A stretch of 64,000 bases of DNA, from positions 3,782,001 through 3,846,000 of the forward strand of contig NZ_CP013862.1 of NCBI RefSeq assembly GCF_001307805.1, given 5' to 3'. Below are positions 20,111 through 30,054 of this stretch, one piece after another (the first letter of the stretch is position 1; every line of letters starts with the position of its first letter). The notes under the pieces are model-generated. The model was given only the letters and a program-made list of their open reading frames with translations, was not told the origin of the DNA and made no database searches. A program made the translations under genes and the position numbers. Origin of the DNA: Lentibacillus amyloliquefaciens. Lineage in GTDB: Bacteria > Bacillota > Bacilli > Bacillales > Amphibacillaceae.

Positions 20111-21580
20111 GTGGATCAAAATGTTAAACCGCTAAAACCGGTCATTCTATTAAATATCGATTCATTGATGCCTGAACCGCTGGAAATAGCTGTGCAAACC
20201 GGAAAAGCACCGGCCTTGAAGTTTTTAATGGAAAATGGCCGCTATATTTCCCACATGGTCAGCTCCTTCCCTACAATGTCAGTGACGATTGACAGCAGTC
20301 TTCTGACAGGCACTTATGCTGATCAGCACCAAATTCCCGGTTTAAACTGGTTCGATACTTCTAAAAATGAGATTATTAACTATGGGACAGGATTCAGGGA
20401 GACGAATAAATCAGGGCTCAGAAAATCAGTCCATAACATGCTTTATCGTCTGAATAATCAACATTTGAGCGAGAACGTCAGAACGATTTATGAAGAACTG
20501 GCAGATAAGGGAATTCATTCTGCTTCGATTAATTCTTTTGTCTATCGCGGGAACACACCGCAAAAGCTGCAAGTTCCAGGGTTGCTTCGGGGGTTGACCC
20601 GTTTTAAAGACGGTCAGTGGACAGCGGAAGCTCCATCGATTTTTTCTTTAGGTGTTTTTTCCAAACTGCGTAAACGAGGTGTGGCAACACAAATTGCAGC
20701 CGGAAATTATAAATACACAGCCCGGGAGCTGCGTCATTTAATCCACCGTCGTAAACTACCCGGCTTTACGTTTTGTATTTTTCAGGACTTGGATTTCCGC
20801 ATTCATTTTAAAGGACCAATGGATATAAAGGGAATATCTAAAATTGACCGCCAAATTCAAAAAACGCTCAATTTGTACTCGAGCTGGGAGGAAGCACTGA
20901 ATCAGAATGTATGGATGGTTATGGGTGATAACGGTCATGCGCCGATGGGTTCCAGGTACCGTGACTTTGTGATTGATCTCCGCAAAATACTGAAAAAACA
21001 GCGTATCGCACGAATTCAGCGTCCTATTCGAAAAAAAGATCAGGTTGTCCTCAGTGTGAACCAGCGCATGGCCTATATTTATATTCTTGATGATACGTTA
21101 CCGGTCTCTACTGTTACCGAAAAGCTGAAGAAAGATGCGCGGATTGATATCATCGCCTGGAAAAGTGAGGACGGTGTCAATATCGAATCAGGCATGAGAC
21201 ATGGTTCATTGCACTTTAGTCCGGGCGGCGAATACTCAGATATGTACCAGCAAACATGGCATATGGAAGGAAATCCTGAACTATTGGATTTAACGCTTTC
21301 AAGTGACAACAACATTTCCTATGATGATTATCCGGATGGATTAGCCCGTATTTACGGTGCGTTGCATTCTCAGTCGGGCCGTTTCATTGTCGTTAATGCA
21401 AAACCCGGATGTGAATTTAAAGCACAATCGACACCATTTCATCTTGGCGGTGCTGCACATGGTTCATTGCACAAGCAGGAAACGTTGGTACCTCTTTTGA
21501 TTGCAGGGACCGCCATAAAGCCAAAATACCCGCGGTTTGTCGATATGAAATCTTTTCTGCTGGAGCTGCTTGATCGGTAA
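20111..21580 (+). CDS. Alkaline-phosphatase-superfamily phosphodiesterase/nucleotide pyrophosphatase
   Basis: 489 residues. Metal and nucleophile positions of the type I phosphodiesterase family are visible: N-I-D-S near residue 17, S-F-P-T-M-S-V with the likely Thr nucleophile near residue 57, D-L-D-F, G-D-N-G-H-A-P-M (DxGH) and a late H-G-S-L-H. No signal peptide or membrane segment is obvious, so it is probably cytoplasmic. The start is GTG 20111, following a GAGGATG ribosome site. The substrate (nucleotide or phosphodiester) cannot be told from sequence. Confidence 0.75.
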   Translation: MDQNVKPLKPVILLNIDSLMPEPLEIAVQTGKAPALKFLMENGRYISHMVSSFPTMSVTIDSSLLTGTYADQHQIPGLNWFDTSKNEIINYGTGFRETNKSGLRKSVHNMLYRLNNQHLSENVRTIYEELADKGIHSASINSFVYRGNTPQKLQVPGLLRGLTRFKDGQWTAEAPSIFSLGVFSKLRKRGVATQIAAGNYKYTARELRHLIHRRKLPGFTFCIFQDLDFRIHFKGPMDIKGISKIDRQIQKTLNLYSSWEEALNQNVWMVMGDNGHAPMGSRYRDFVIDLRKILKKQRIARIQRPIRKKDQVVLSVNQRMAYIYILDDTLPVSTVTEKLKKDARIDIIAWKSEDGVNIESGMRHGSLHFSPGGEYSDMYQQTWHMEGNPELLDLTLSSDNNISYDDYPDGLARIYGALHSQSGRFIVVNAKPGCEFKAQSTPFHLGGAAHGSLHKQETLVPLLIAGTAIKPKYPRFVDMKSFLLELLDR

Positions 21581-21724
21581 AAATGATAAAAACATTGACA
21601 CGACACCTTTCTGATGCTGCTGACAAGTGAAGTTTCATAAAGGTGTTATTTAGTTGGTATAGGACAAATACATCAACGAATAATGTTAACAAGGTAATGA
21701 TTTCCAATTTTGGAGAGGATTTAT

Positions 21725-22693
21725 GTGGTGAAAAAGGTGCTGGTATTCGGTGATATTGGCATTGACGATACGGTAGCCTTGATCTATGGCTATTTTGACG
21801 ACGCAATTGATATTGTTGGTGTAGTGGCTAATTATGGAAACATACCAAGGGAAAAGGCACTGGCAAATGTTAATTACGTCAGAGAATTGTTTGATATCGA
21901 TCCATCGATAGAGGTTATCTTAGGTGCTGAGAAACCGATGACTGGTGAAAATCCAAAATTTGTTCCCGAAATTCATGGCGAATACGGGCTTGGACCGATC
22001 GAGCCACCACTTTTGAACGAGGAAGGTGTCGTTGAAAATTTCTTTGAAGTGGTTGAAATTATTAATCGGTATCAAGACCAGGAATTGGTGATTGTAAATA
22101 TCGGAAGGCTGACGTCGCTTGCCACGATGTTTATTTTGTATCCATCTGTTATGGAAAATGTGCGTCATATTTATATGATGGGCGGGGCATTCTGGGTTCC
22201 GGGGAATGCAACGCCGCTCTCGGAAGCCAATTTTCATGGTGATCCGATTGCCGCACAGCTGGTTTTGAATAATGCACCGGATGTAACAATTATCCCGCTC
22301 AATGTAACCCAACAGGCAATGGCGACGCCCGAGATGGTCGATTACATCAACAGAGTGGGTTTGGCGAAAATTATAAAACCGCTTTTGGACTATTATTATC
22401 AATTTTATAAACAGCGAAATCCGAGAATACAGGGAAGTCCCCTGCACGATGTTGTAACGCTGATGGCAACTATTGATGAAGACATGTTTATGTTCAGATA
22501 TTTGCCGGTTGAAATTATCCAAGGTGTAAATGGGGTGGAAAGAGGGCAAAGCATTGCTGATATCAGACCGTATGTGGATCAGCAGGAGTCTGAAAACGGA
22601 GCCGAGAAGTCTCACCGCATTGCACTGGAGCTTGATTACCGTAAATTTTACAACAAATTTATGTCGATTATGACTGGGCAGGTATTTCATTGA
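21725..22693 (+). CDS. Nucleoside hydrolase (IUNH family)
   Basis: About 322 residues. The family motifs G-I-D-D near the start, M-M-G-G-A-F-x-V-P-G-N, E-A-N-F-x-x-D-P-I-A-A and the late H-D-V-V are present. The enzyme splits N-ribosides to base plus ribose. The usual DTDPGIDD motif reads F-G-D-I-G-I-D-D, so the first Asp, which in classical members helps hold calcium and acts as base, is replaced. Start: GTG 21725 follows GGAGAGG by about 8 bases; an upstream in-frame TTG at 21710 overlaps that ribosome site and is less likely. Confidence 0.85.
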   Translation: MVKKVLVFGDIGIDDTVALIYGYFDDAIDIVGVVANYGNIPREKALANVNYVRELFDIDPSIEVILGAEKPMTGENPKFVPEIHGEYGLGPIEPPLLNEEGVVENFFEVVEIINRYQDQELVIVNIGRLTSLATMFILYPSVMENVRHIYMMGGAFWVPGNATPLSEANFHGDPIAAQLVLNNAPDVTIIPLNVTQQAMATPEMVDYINRVGLAKIIKPLLDYYYQFYKQRNPRIQGSPLHDVVTLMATIDEDMFMFRYLPVEIIQGVNGVERGQSIADIRPYVDQQESENGAEKSHRIALELDYRKFYNKFMSIMTGQVFH

Positions 22694-22726
22694 ATGGCAT
22701 AATAGATTGTAAGAGCGTTATACGAG

Positions 22727-23314
22727 GTGATTCCAATCGATCTATTAACAGCCATCAAAGCACGCCGGTCCATTCACAACTTTAAACATGACGAAATAGA
22801 CCATGCCACATTGCGGGAAATTTTAACTTACGGGTCATATGCACCGACGCATTATATGAAAGAACCGTGGCAAATAAAACTGTATGAGAAGGGTGGCAAG
22901 CAGAATTTTGTTGATGCTATCATCGCAAGCTATCAACGCATCGGCATGCTGAAAACGAGTGATGATGATAAGACACAAAAAATGATCGGGTCCATGAAGC
23001 AATTTTTATTGCAGATTCCGCATCATGCATTGATTTATTTTAAAGAAGAAACGGATCACGTCCGATATGAGGAAGAATATGCTGCTGTTTGTGCATTCAT
23101 TCAAAACGCCCAGCTCGCTGCGTGGGCGTATGGTATCGGAATGCTCTGGACCATCACGCCCTATATGCATGATAAAGGATTTGCTGAGGAAATTGGGTTA
23201 GATTCGTCATCTGATAAAATTGCAGCTGTCATGCAAATCGGCTATCCGGAAAAAATCCCGCGTGATAAAGGGAGAACGCCGATCGGTGATAAGCTTGAGT
23301 TTATATCGGAGTGA
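22727..23314 (+). CDS. Nitroreductase-family protein
   Basis: 195 residues. It has the FMN-binding layout of the nitroreductase family: A-I-K-A-R-R-S-I-H-N-F near the start, A-P-T-H-Y-M-K-E-P-W (usually A-P-S-A-x-N-x-Q-P-W) and a C-terminal I-G-Y-P-E-K. It reduces nitro compounds, quinones or flavins with NAD(P)H. The GTG at 22727 lies within the apparent ribosome site GAGGTG, so the true start may be a few codons later. The 33-base gap from the nucleoside hydrolase suggests co-transcription. Confidence 0.85.
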   Translation: MIPIDLLTAIKARRSIHNFKHDEIDHATLREILTYGSYAPTHYMKEPWQIKLYEKGGKQNFVDAIIASYQRIGMLKTSDDDKTQKMIGSMKQFLLQIPHHALIYFKEETDHVRYEEEYAAVCAFIQNAQLAAWAYGIGMLWTITPYMHDKGFAEEIGLDSSSDKIAAVMQIGYPEKIPRDKGRTPIGDKLEFISE

Positions 23315-23345
23315 GAATAATAGAATTAAACCGCTAAAGGAGAAG

Positions 23346-23402
23346 CAGGAACATGGGCTCGAGAGCAGAGACATGAGCGGGAGAACAGGAACATGGGCGC
23401 AT
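23346..23402. repeat. Short tandem repeat, period 20
   Basis: CAGGAACATGGGC begins at 23346, a variant CAGAGACATGAGC at 23366, and CAGGAACATGGGC again at 23386. It lies between the nitroreductase stop and the shared terminator and seems non-coding. Confidence 0.6.
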
Positions 23403-23410
23403 CAAGATAC

Positions 23411-23444
23411 AAAAGTCCGGAACCTTAAAAGATTCCGGACTTTT
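23411..23444. terminator. Bidirectional terminator between convergent genes
   Basis: AAAAGTCCGGAA (23411-23422) and TTCCGGACTTTT (23433-23444) form a 12-bp perfect stem with A and T flanks on both strands. It serves the nitroreductase gene (plus) and ptsI (minus). Confidence 0.9.
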
Positions 23445-23451
23445 AACATTG

Positions 23452-25158
23452 TCATTCGGTTTTTTCTTTTACAAATTCGATGACTTCTTCTGTGCTTCCC
23501 ATTGATAACAGCTTGTCTTTATATGAAGCCATTTTTTCCTTCGACAGGCCACGGAGTTGTGTGCGTGCCGGCAGAATGGAAGTGGAGCTCATGCTGAATT
23601 CGTCAAGACCCAGGCCGAGAAGTGCCGGAATGGCAATCGAGTCTCCTGCCATTTCACCGCACATGCCGGTCCATTTGCCTTCTGCATGTGCCGCGTCAAT
23701 GACTGTGCTGATTAAATTCAGAATCGCGGGATGGTATGGCTGATACAGGTAGGATACACGTTCATTCATCCTGTCAGCTGCCATTGTATACTGAATCAGA
23801 TCATTGGTGCCGATGCTGAAGAAATCGACTTCTTTGGCAAATTGTTTGGCAATCACAGCAGTTGATGGGATCTCTACCATAATACCGACTTCGATGTTAT
23901 CAGATACGCTTTTGTCTTCATTTTTTAAGTTTTGTTTTTCATCGAGCAGGATTCCTTTGGCCTGCCGGAATTCCTCAAGTGTTGCAATCATCGGGAACAT
24001 GATTTTCAAATTGCCATGCACACTGGCTCTGAGTAACGCGCGTAATTGTGTGCGGAACACGTCCTCGTTTTCCAGGCAGAAGCGGATGGCCCGGAAGCCT
24101 AAAAATGGATTTAATTCCTCAGGCAAGTCAAGATAGCTTATTTCTTTGTCGCCGCCAACATCAAGCGTACGGACAACAACCGGCTTGTCTTCCATTTTTT
24201 CAAGCACTTTTTTGTAGGCATCGTACTGTTCGTCTTCTGTCGGCAGCTGGCTTTTTCCCATGTATAAAAATTCAGTGCGATATAAGCCAACGCCCTCACC
24301 GCCATTTGCAATCACGCCATCAACATCATCAGGCGTGCCGATGTTTGCTGCCAGTTCAACTTGTTCTTTATCAGCCGTGATTGTTGGCTCGTCTTTTAGT
24401 TTAGCCCATTCTTCTTTCTGCTTTTCGAAGTTTGCTTGTTTTTCTTTATATACCGCTATCTCATCTTCAGAAGGATTAACGATGACATTCCCTTCAATGC
24501 CATCCACGATAACCATATCATCCTGTTTTACAGCATCTGTTATTTCTTTGGTCCCAACAACAGCAGGGATTTCCATTGATCGTGCCATAATCGCTGAGTG
24601 TGATGTCCTGCCTCCAATATCTGTTGCAAAGCCAAGAACAAATTGTCTGTTCAACTGTGCCGTATCGGATGGTGTTAAGTCGTTGGCGATAACGATGACC
24701 TCTTCATCAATCAGAGCCGGATTCGGTACTGTAACACCGAGCAGATGGGCCAGCACGCGTTTGGCAACGTCCTGGATATCGGCAGCACGTTCACGCATGT
24801 ATTCATTATCCATGTTTTTGAACATATCGATGAACATATTGGTTGTTTCTTCCAAAGCAGCCTCAGCCATGACATTTTCGCCAGTTATTTTATCCTTTAT
24901 TGGGTTAACCAGTTCCGGGTCATCCAGAACGAGCAAATGAGCGGAAAAAATTTGAGCGTGTTCATCTCCCATTTCTTTTTTCGTATGTTCCCGAATCTTT
25001 TCAAGCTCTTGTTTTGCTGTTTCAAGCGCTTTCTCCAAGCGTTCGATCTCTGTATTTGGATTATCGATAGATTTTTTTTCATACGTTAATTCCGGTGTAA
25101 CAAGTTGATACGCTTTAGCGATTGCTATGCCACTAGATGCCGCAATTCCTTGAATCAT
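23452..25158 (-). CDS. ptsI: PTS enzyme I (phosphoenolpyruvate-protein phosphotransferase)
   Basis: About 568 residues, standard length. The N-terminal HPr-binding domain is followed by the phosphorylated His in [12 protein letters not shown]. The C-terminal PEP barrel carries G-V-G-L-Y-R-T-E-F and the catalytic Cys in G-M-C-G-E-M-A-G-D. It passes phosphate from PEP to HPr for sugar uptake. Start: ATG 25158 gives the usual Ile-x-Gly-Ile-x-A-S-x-G-I-A opening and lies about 8 bases after AAGGGTTGG; a GTG at 25179 is in frame but overlaps that site. In Bacillus ptsH normally precedes ptsI; here HPr is not adjacent and the upstream neighbour is a lipase gene. Confidence 0.95.
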   Translation of the reverse strand: MIQGIAASSGIAIAKAYQLVTPELTYEKKSIDNPNTEIERLEKALETAKQELEKIREHTKKEMGDEHAQIFSAHLLVLDDPELVNPIKDKITGENVMAEAALEETTNMFIDMFKNMDNEYMRERAADIQDVAKRVLAHLLGVTVPNPALIDEEVIVIANDLTPSDTAQLNRQFVLGFATDIGGRTSHSAIMARSMEIPAVVGTKEITDAVKQDDMVIVDGIEGNVIVNPSEDEIAVYKEKQANFEKQKEEWAKLKDEPTITADKEQVELAANIGTPDDVDGVIANGGEGVGLYRTEFLYMGKSQLPTEDEQYDAYKKVLEKMEDKPVVVRTLDVGGDKEISYLDLPEELNPFLGFRAIRFCLENEDVFRTQLRALLRASVHGNLKIMFPMIATLEEFRQAKGILLDEKQNLKNEDKSVSDNIEVGIMVEIPSTAVIAKQFAKEVDFFSIGTNDLIQYTMAADRMNERVSYLYQPYHPAILNLISTVIDAAHAEGKWTGMCGEMAGDSIAIPALLGLGLDEFSMSSTSILPARTQLRGLSKEKMASYKDKLLSMGSTEEVIEFVKEKTE

Positions 25159-25226
25159 AAACTTTAACCAACCCTTCACTATAAATTTGCTCCGTGCTTC
25201 ATTTTACACGTATACGCTCCTCCAAA

Positions 25227-26159
25227 TCAAGCATTCTTCCTTTTCAATCCTGCTATCCAGTTCAATAGTATTTGGTAAATGTCATCCCGATTTTGCTCAT
25301 TTAATAATTCGTGCCGGCCATTGTCCATCAGCATGGTCATCACATGATCAAGCCCTGCTTTATTATAAATTTCAGCTGTTTTCCAGACGCCTTTTGTATA
25401 GTTGCCGACAGGATCTTCTGCGCCGCTGATAATGAGCATCGGCAAATCTGAACGTATGTGCCGGTTATTTTTGTGATTGTGAATAATTGATAGTCCTGTC
25501 ATTAAATCTTTGAAAAACCCTGCAGTCGGAATGAATCCGCAATAAGGGTCATCCATGTAAGATTGGACGCTCTTTTCATCACCAGTCAGCCAGTCAAAAT
25601 CTGTTGTCTTATTTTGAATGCGTTTGTTATAGGCGGAAAAAACAAGTGTATTCATGAGTGGCGATTTTTCCTTTGGCGGCAATGCTTCAGCTATTTTCAT
25701 TGCAGTCGTCGTGCTGAGCCATGAGTAATAGCCTGTCCCTGATAAAATAGCACCTTTAATCAAGTGGCTATGTTCCTGGATATAATGTCTTGCCAGGAAA
25801 GATCCCATACTATGTCCCAGCAAAAATAATGGCGTATCCGGATAATCTTGTTTAATTTGGTTTGTAAGGGCAACCATATCGTCCGTCATTTTTTCAAACC
25901 CATTTTCATCTGCCAAATAACCGAGCTGGCCTTGTTTTTCTCCAGTCAGCCCGTGGCCCCTGTGGTCATTTCCATATACCAAAATATTATGATCAACTAA
26001 AAAGTCAGCAAATTCATGATAGCGTCCGATATGTTCAATCATTCCATGAGCGATTTGAACGATGGCTTTCGGCTCTATATTCATGGAGGCCTGAGGCTCC
26101 CACTTTTTCACATGAATTTTAACGTTTCCAGGACGCATCATCCAAAAAGAGTTTTCCAA
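25227..26159 (-). CDS. Alpha/beta hydrolase, monoacylglycerol-lipase type
   Basis: 310 residues. G-N-D-H-R-G-H-G-L-T-G is the typical region before the nucleophile elbow G-H-S-M-G-S. Later acid and His positions are visible as G-A-E-D-P-V-G and N-G-R-H-E-L-L. These are features of the serine aminopeptidase/lysophospholipase group that hydrolyses monoglycerides. No signal peptide. The only in-frame upstream start is TTG 26159 after a weak GGATGAAG; ATG at codon 7 is an alternative. It lies 68 bases upstream of ptsI on the same strand. Confidence 0.85.
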   Translation of the reverse strand: MENSFWMMRPGNVKIHVKKWEPQASMNIEPKAIVQIAHGMIEHIGRYHEFADFLVDHNILVYGNDHRGHGLTGEKQGQLGYLADENGFEKMTDDMVALTNQIKQDYPDTPLFLLGHSMGSFLARHYIQEHSHLIKGAILSGTGYYSWLSTTTAMKIAEALPPKEKSPLMNTLVFSAYNKRIQNKTTDFDWLTGDEKSVQSYMDDPYCGFIPTAGFFKDLMTGLSIIHNHKNNRHIRSDLPMLIISGAEDPVGNYTKGVWKTAEIYNKAGLDHVMTMLMDNGRHELLNEQNRDDIYQILLNWIAGLKRKNA

Positions 26160-26322
26160 TTTGTCTTCATCCGTTCTATCTATACTATAATCTAAGATCT
26201 ATGATAAGATGAAACATAGAAAACGTCCAAAGTTATGCTGATGACAACTTGCGGCATAAGACAATATTGTGCTAAAGTAACGTGTAGGTATATAGCGTTG
26301 GTAACTGGAGGTGCGGTTTAAA

Positions 26323-26556
26323 ATGGAAACTGTCGTTCATATAGCATTATTGATTAATGCCATAATTATGGTTGTATTGATTTTATTGCAATCAGGAAAA
26401 AGCGCAGGGCTTTCCGGAGCGATTTCGGGCGGTGCTGAGCAGCTGTTCGGTAAACAAAAAGCACGCGGAGCAGAATTGTTTCTGCATCGGGCAACGATTG
26501 TTACCGGTGTTCTGTTCTTTGCCCTGGCATTTCTGAGTGCATATATTTTGCAGTAA
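26323..26556 (+). CDS. secG: Preprotein translocase subunit SecG
   Basis: 77 residues with two membrane helices separated by the conserved segment [19 protein letters not shown]. It stabilises the SecYE channel. ATG 26323 is chosen because GGAGG lies 11 bases upstream; the in-frame GTG at 26311 is part of that ribosome site. The order secG, esterase, rnr, smpB is conserved in bacilli. Confidence 0.95.
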   Translation: METVVHIALLINAIIMVVLILLQSGKSAGLSGAISGGAEQLFGKQKARGAELFLHRATIVTGVLFFALAFLSAYILQ

Positions 26557-26562
26557 TAACAG

Positions 26563-26598
26563 ACCCTTATCGCAAATTAAGTGATAAGGGTTTTGTTT
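26563..26598 (+). terminator. Terminator after secG
   Basis: ACCCTTATC (26563-26571) pairs with GATAAGGGT (26583-26591), followed by TTTGTTTT. Confidence 0.85.
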
Positions 26599-26619
26599 TA
26601 GGCTTTTTTATTTACTCTT

Positions 26620-26775
26620 TCCCTTTCGCAGTTGATATAAAATGCGACGTAAGTGCTATGTTGATTTCCGTTCCGGGCAGTCGCGCACCTTAGGGCAACG
26701 CTTCAGTCTCCTCGGAAGGAAAAAGCGCTTCCTGCTCAGGTCTTCAGCTGCCTTTTGATAAACAGCTTTGTTGTT
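26620..26775. repeat. Dispersed repeat, short copy between secG and the esterase gene
   Basis: TTCGCAGTTGATATAAAATGCGACG and TTGATTTCCGTTCCGGGCAGTCGC blocks, then CAACGCTTCAGTCTCCTCGGAAGGAAAAAGCGCTTCCTG. These are the inverse of the right half of the copy at 31000-31455. Confidence 0.65.
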
Positions 26776-26890
26776 TCAGTGGAAAAATGAACGAATTCAC
26801 TGTGCTGAAGAGCATTTTATTTTCAGAAACGGGATAATCGGGTAAGGTATAGTATATGCAGTTGAAATGATAGAAGGAGATGACCCAATA

Positions 26891-27637
26891 ATGAAAATCA
26901 AATTGCCGGAACCATTTACATTTGAAGCAGGACCGCGTGCGGTACTTTTGCTGCACGGGTTTACCGGGCATTCAGCAGATGTAAGAATGCTGGGGCGTTT
27001 TTTGGAGAAAAAAGGCTATACAAGCCACGCACCGATCTACCGTGGTCATGGAAAAGAGCCCGAGGAACTTGTGAAGGCAAGCGCAGATGAATGGTGGGAA
27101 GATGTGACGAATGCTTTCAATCATCTGAAAGAGCTCGGCTATGAGGAGATAGCGATTGCAGGTCTGTCTCTCGGCGGTGTACTGAGCCTGAAATTAACGT
27201 ATACTGAAACGGTCAAAGGTGTTATCCCGATGTGTGCTCCAATGTTTTTTGACAATGAAGAGGAACTCACGAAAGGGTATAAATTTAAAGCACGTGAATT
27301 CAAACAGCTGGAAGGGAAAGATAAAGACACCATTCAAAATGAAGTCCAGGAACTTGTTGATAATTCCCAGGACATGTTTGCCGATCTGGCCGACTTAATA
27401 AATGAGGTCAACCAGAATATTGACACGATTTACACGCCGACATTCGTTGTTCAGGCACGTCAGGATGAAATGATTAACACCGACAGCGCCAACTATATTT
27501 ATGAAAATGTCGAAGCAGATCAAAAGGATATCAAATGGTATGAAGAGTCCGGCCATGTGATTACAATGGGCAAGGAAAAAGAACAGCTTTTTGAGGATGT
27601 TTACCAATTTTTAGAGTCGCTTGACTGGAGTGAATGA
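26891..27637 (+). CDS. Carboxylesterase (Est30/YvaK type)
   Basis: 248 residues. An oxyanion-region L-L-L-H-G-F-T-G-H-S-A-D-V-R-M-L-G-R is followed by the nucleophile elbow G-L-S-L-G-G, a late R-Q-D-E-M-I (Asp) and E-S-G-H-V-I-T (His). It is the cytoplasmic short-chain esterase found next to rnr in bacilli. ATG 26891 is selected because AGAAGGAG sits about 10 bases upstream; the ATG at 26867 precedes that site. Confidence 0.92.
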   Translation: MKIKLPEPFTFEAGPRAVLLLHGFTGHSADVRMLGRFLEKKGYTSHAPIYRGHGKEPEELVKASADEWWEDVTNAFNHLKELGYEEIAIAGLSLGGVLSLKLTYTETVKGVIPMCAPMFFDNEEELTKGYKFKAREFKQLEGKDKDTIQNEVQELVDNSQDMFADLADLINEVNQNIDTIYTPTFVVQARQDEMINTDSANYIYENVEADQKDIKWYEESGHVITMGKEKEQLFEDVYQFLESLDWSE

Positions 27638-27687
27638 TTATAAACAGACAAAAATGTTAATAATACCCATAGAAAGCAGGTGAAACT

Positions 27688-29886
27688 ATGTACGAAAATA
27701 TGCAGGAGCGTTTACGAGATTACTTTAATGATCATAGTGAGAAGCCACTGGCAGTGAATGAGCTGGAAGAAGCACTTAGGCTTGAAGATGCCGTTGAATT
27801 CAAAGAATTGGTGAAAGCCCTGAATACCCTTGAAGAGTCAGGTGAACTCGTTCGCACACGTAAAAACCGTTTCGGTCTGCCGGAGAAGATGAATCTTGTG
27901 CGCGGCCGTGTTCAGATGCATGCCAAAGGATTTGCCTTTTTGATCCCGGATGATGAGGCGCGCGCAGATATATATATCCATCACTCTGATTTGGGATCAG
28001 CTATGAATAACGATAAGGTTATGGCTCGGATTGAAAAGCAAAATGCTGATGGAAACAGACCTGAAGGAACGGTTATCCGTATTTTGGAACGTGCCACACA
28101 TCAGGTTGTCGGCACGTTTGAGGATAATAAGTCATTCGGCTTTGTTATAGCCGATGATAAACGGATACCAAATGATATCTTTATTCCAAAAAGCATGACC
28201 GGCGGCGCAGTAAGCGGTCACAAGGTTATCGCATATATTACGAAATATCCGGAAGGCCGGATGAGTGCTGAAGGTGAAATTGTTCATATCCTCGGTCATA
28301 AAAATGATCCTGGTATTGATATCATTTCAATTATCCATAAACATGGGATCAAAGTCGATTTTCCGGAAGAGGTATTGAATCAGGCAGCCAACACACCTGA
28401 TGAAATTGACCCATCTGAAATGGAAAACCGACGTGACTTGCGCGAGGAGCAAATTGTCACAATTGACGGTGCGGATGCTAAGGATTTGGACGATGCGATT
28501 TCCGTTAAACAATTAGACAACGGCAATTATAAACTTGGTGTTTATATTGCTGATGTGAGTTATTATGTGGAAGAAAATTCTCCTATTGATCAGGAAGCAT
28601 TCGAGCGTGCAACCAGTGTATATCTGGTGGACCGGGTCATTCCTATGATTCCGCATCGATTATCAAATGGCATTTGCTCGTTGAATCCACAAGTGGACAG
28701 GCTGACGCTTAGTTGTGAAATGGAGATCAATATGAAAGGCGAAGTGGTGAACCACGACATTTTCCAAAGTGTGATTAAGACGAATGAACGGATGACCTAT
28801 CATGATGTGAATAAAATCTTAACTGAGAAGGACGAGACACTGCGAGAACGATATGAGCCGTTAGTTCCAATGTTTGAAAATATGGAAAGACTAGCTCAGG
28901 TATTGCGTCAAAAACGCATGGATCGTGGTGCCATCGACTTTGATTTCAAGGAAGCCGAAGTACTTGTCGATGAGACTGGCAAACCGGAAGATGTTGTGTT
29001 AAGAGAACGGTCAGTTGGCGAACGGCTGATTGAGGAATTCATGTTGGCAGCAAACGAAACGGTTGCCGAGCATTTTCATTGGATGGACGTTCCGTTTATA
29101 CACCGAATTCACCAGGATCCCGATGAAAGCAAACTCCAGCACTTTTTCGAATTCATTGCGGGACTTGGTTATGTGGTAAAAGGGACAGCAAATGAAATTC
29201 ATCCATCAGCTCTGCAGAAAGTTATTGAAGAAGTGAAGGGTAAGCCGGAAGAAATGATTGTTTCCAAACTGATGCTGCGTTCAATGCAGCAGGCAAAATA
29301 CGATCCCGGGAGTGTCGGTCACTTTGGACTGGCAACTGATTTCTATACGCATTTCACATCACCAATCCGCCGTTATCCCGATTTAACGGTGCACCGCTTG
29401 ATTAGAACCTATCTGATCGATAAGCAATTGGATTCAAAGACAACCGAACACTGGAAAGAACGCATGCCGGATATCGCCCGACATTCATCGGAAATGGAAC
29501 GGACAGCCGTTGATGCCGAGCGCGAGACCGATGACTTGAAAAAGGCAGAGTTTATGCAGGATAAAATCGGCGAAGAATATACCGGTGTCATCAGTTCGAT
29601 CACCAATTTCGGCTTGTTTGTTGAGCTTGAAAATACAATTGAAGGTCTGATCCATGTCAGCTATCTGACGGATGATTATTATCATTATGATACACGAAGC
29701 CAGGCGATGATTGGCGAACGCACGGGCAATATATACCGAATCGGTGAAGAAATCGATGTGCGCGTTGTTAAAGTGAATGTTGAAGAACGTGTTGTTGATT
29801 TTGAGCTCGTCAAAACCAAACAGCCGCCAAAGAAAAATAAGAACAAGAAAAAGATAAAAGCAAAAAAAGCTAAAAAAGAACAGTGA
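27688..29886 (+). CDS. rnr: Ribonuclease R
   Basis: 732 residues. Order: N-terminal winged helix, two cold-shock OB domains, the RNB catalytic domain with [13 protein letters not shown] holding the magnesium-binding Asp residues, a C-terminal S1 domain ([15 protein letters not shown]), and a Lys-rich tail. It is a processive 3'-5' exoribonuclease able to open structured RNA. It works with tmRNA-SmpB, whose genes follow downstream. Confidence 0.97.
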   Translation: MYENMQERLRDYFNDHSEKPLAVNELEEALRLEDAVEFKELVKALNTLEESGELVRTRKNRFGLPEKMNLVRGRVQMHAKGFAFLIPDDEARADIYIHHSDLGSAMNNDKVMARIEKQNADGNRPEGTVIRILERATHQVVGTFEDNKSFGFVIADDKRIPNDIFIPKSMTGGAVSGHKVIAYITKYPEGRMSAEGEIVHILGHKNDPGIDIISIIHKHGIKVDFPEEVLNQAANTPDEIDPSEMENRRDLREEQIVTIDGADAKDLDDAISVKQLDNGNYKLGVYIADVSYYVEENSPIDQEAFERATSVYLVDRVIPMIPHRLSNGICSLNPQVDRLTLSCEMEINMKGEVVNHDIFQSVIKTNERMTYHDVNKILTEKDETLRERYEPLVPMFENMERLAQVLRQKRMDRGAIDFDFKEAEVLVDETGKPEDVVLRERSVGERLIEEFMLAANETVAEHFHWMDVPFIHRIHQDPDESKLQHFFEFIAGLGYVVKGTANEIHPSALQKVIEEVKGKPEEMIVSKLMLRSMQQAKYDPGSVGHFGLATDFYTHFTSPIRRYPDLTVHRLIRTYLIDKQLDSKTTEHWKERMPDIARHSSEMERTAVDAERETDDLKKAEFMQDKIGEEYTGVISSITNFGLFVELENTIEGLIHVSYLTDDYYHYDTRSQAMIGERTGNIYRIGEEIDVRVVKVNVEERVVDFELVKTKQPPKKNKNKKKIKAKKAKKEQ

Positions 29887-29892
29887 AAAGGA

Positions 29893-29938
29893 GAGGCTAA
29901 TGTGATGCGATTCGGTGCATCATATTAGTCTTTTTATT
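29893..29938 (+). terminator. Terminator after rnr
   Basis: GGCTAATGTGATGC pairs imperfectly with GCATCATATTAGTC around a GATTCGGT loop and is followed by TTTTTATTTT. It separates rnr from the transporter and sigma genes inserted before smpB. Confidence 0.8.
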
Positions 29939-30054
29939 TTTTATAAAAAGTTAGTTGCATTTTTAGTTTTTGAGGAATAGAATGTAACTGTGTCTGCAAA
30001 AGTTTCCTCTGACCAACAATTGTTAATGAGGACAACAAAGAAGGTGAATGGACT

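Noticed and set aside
24260-24940. 226-residue plus-strand frame over ptsI
   Set aside because: Shadow of ptsI, Ser-rich composition, no initiation signals.
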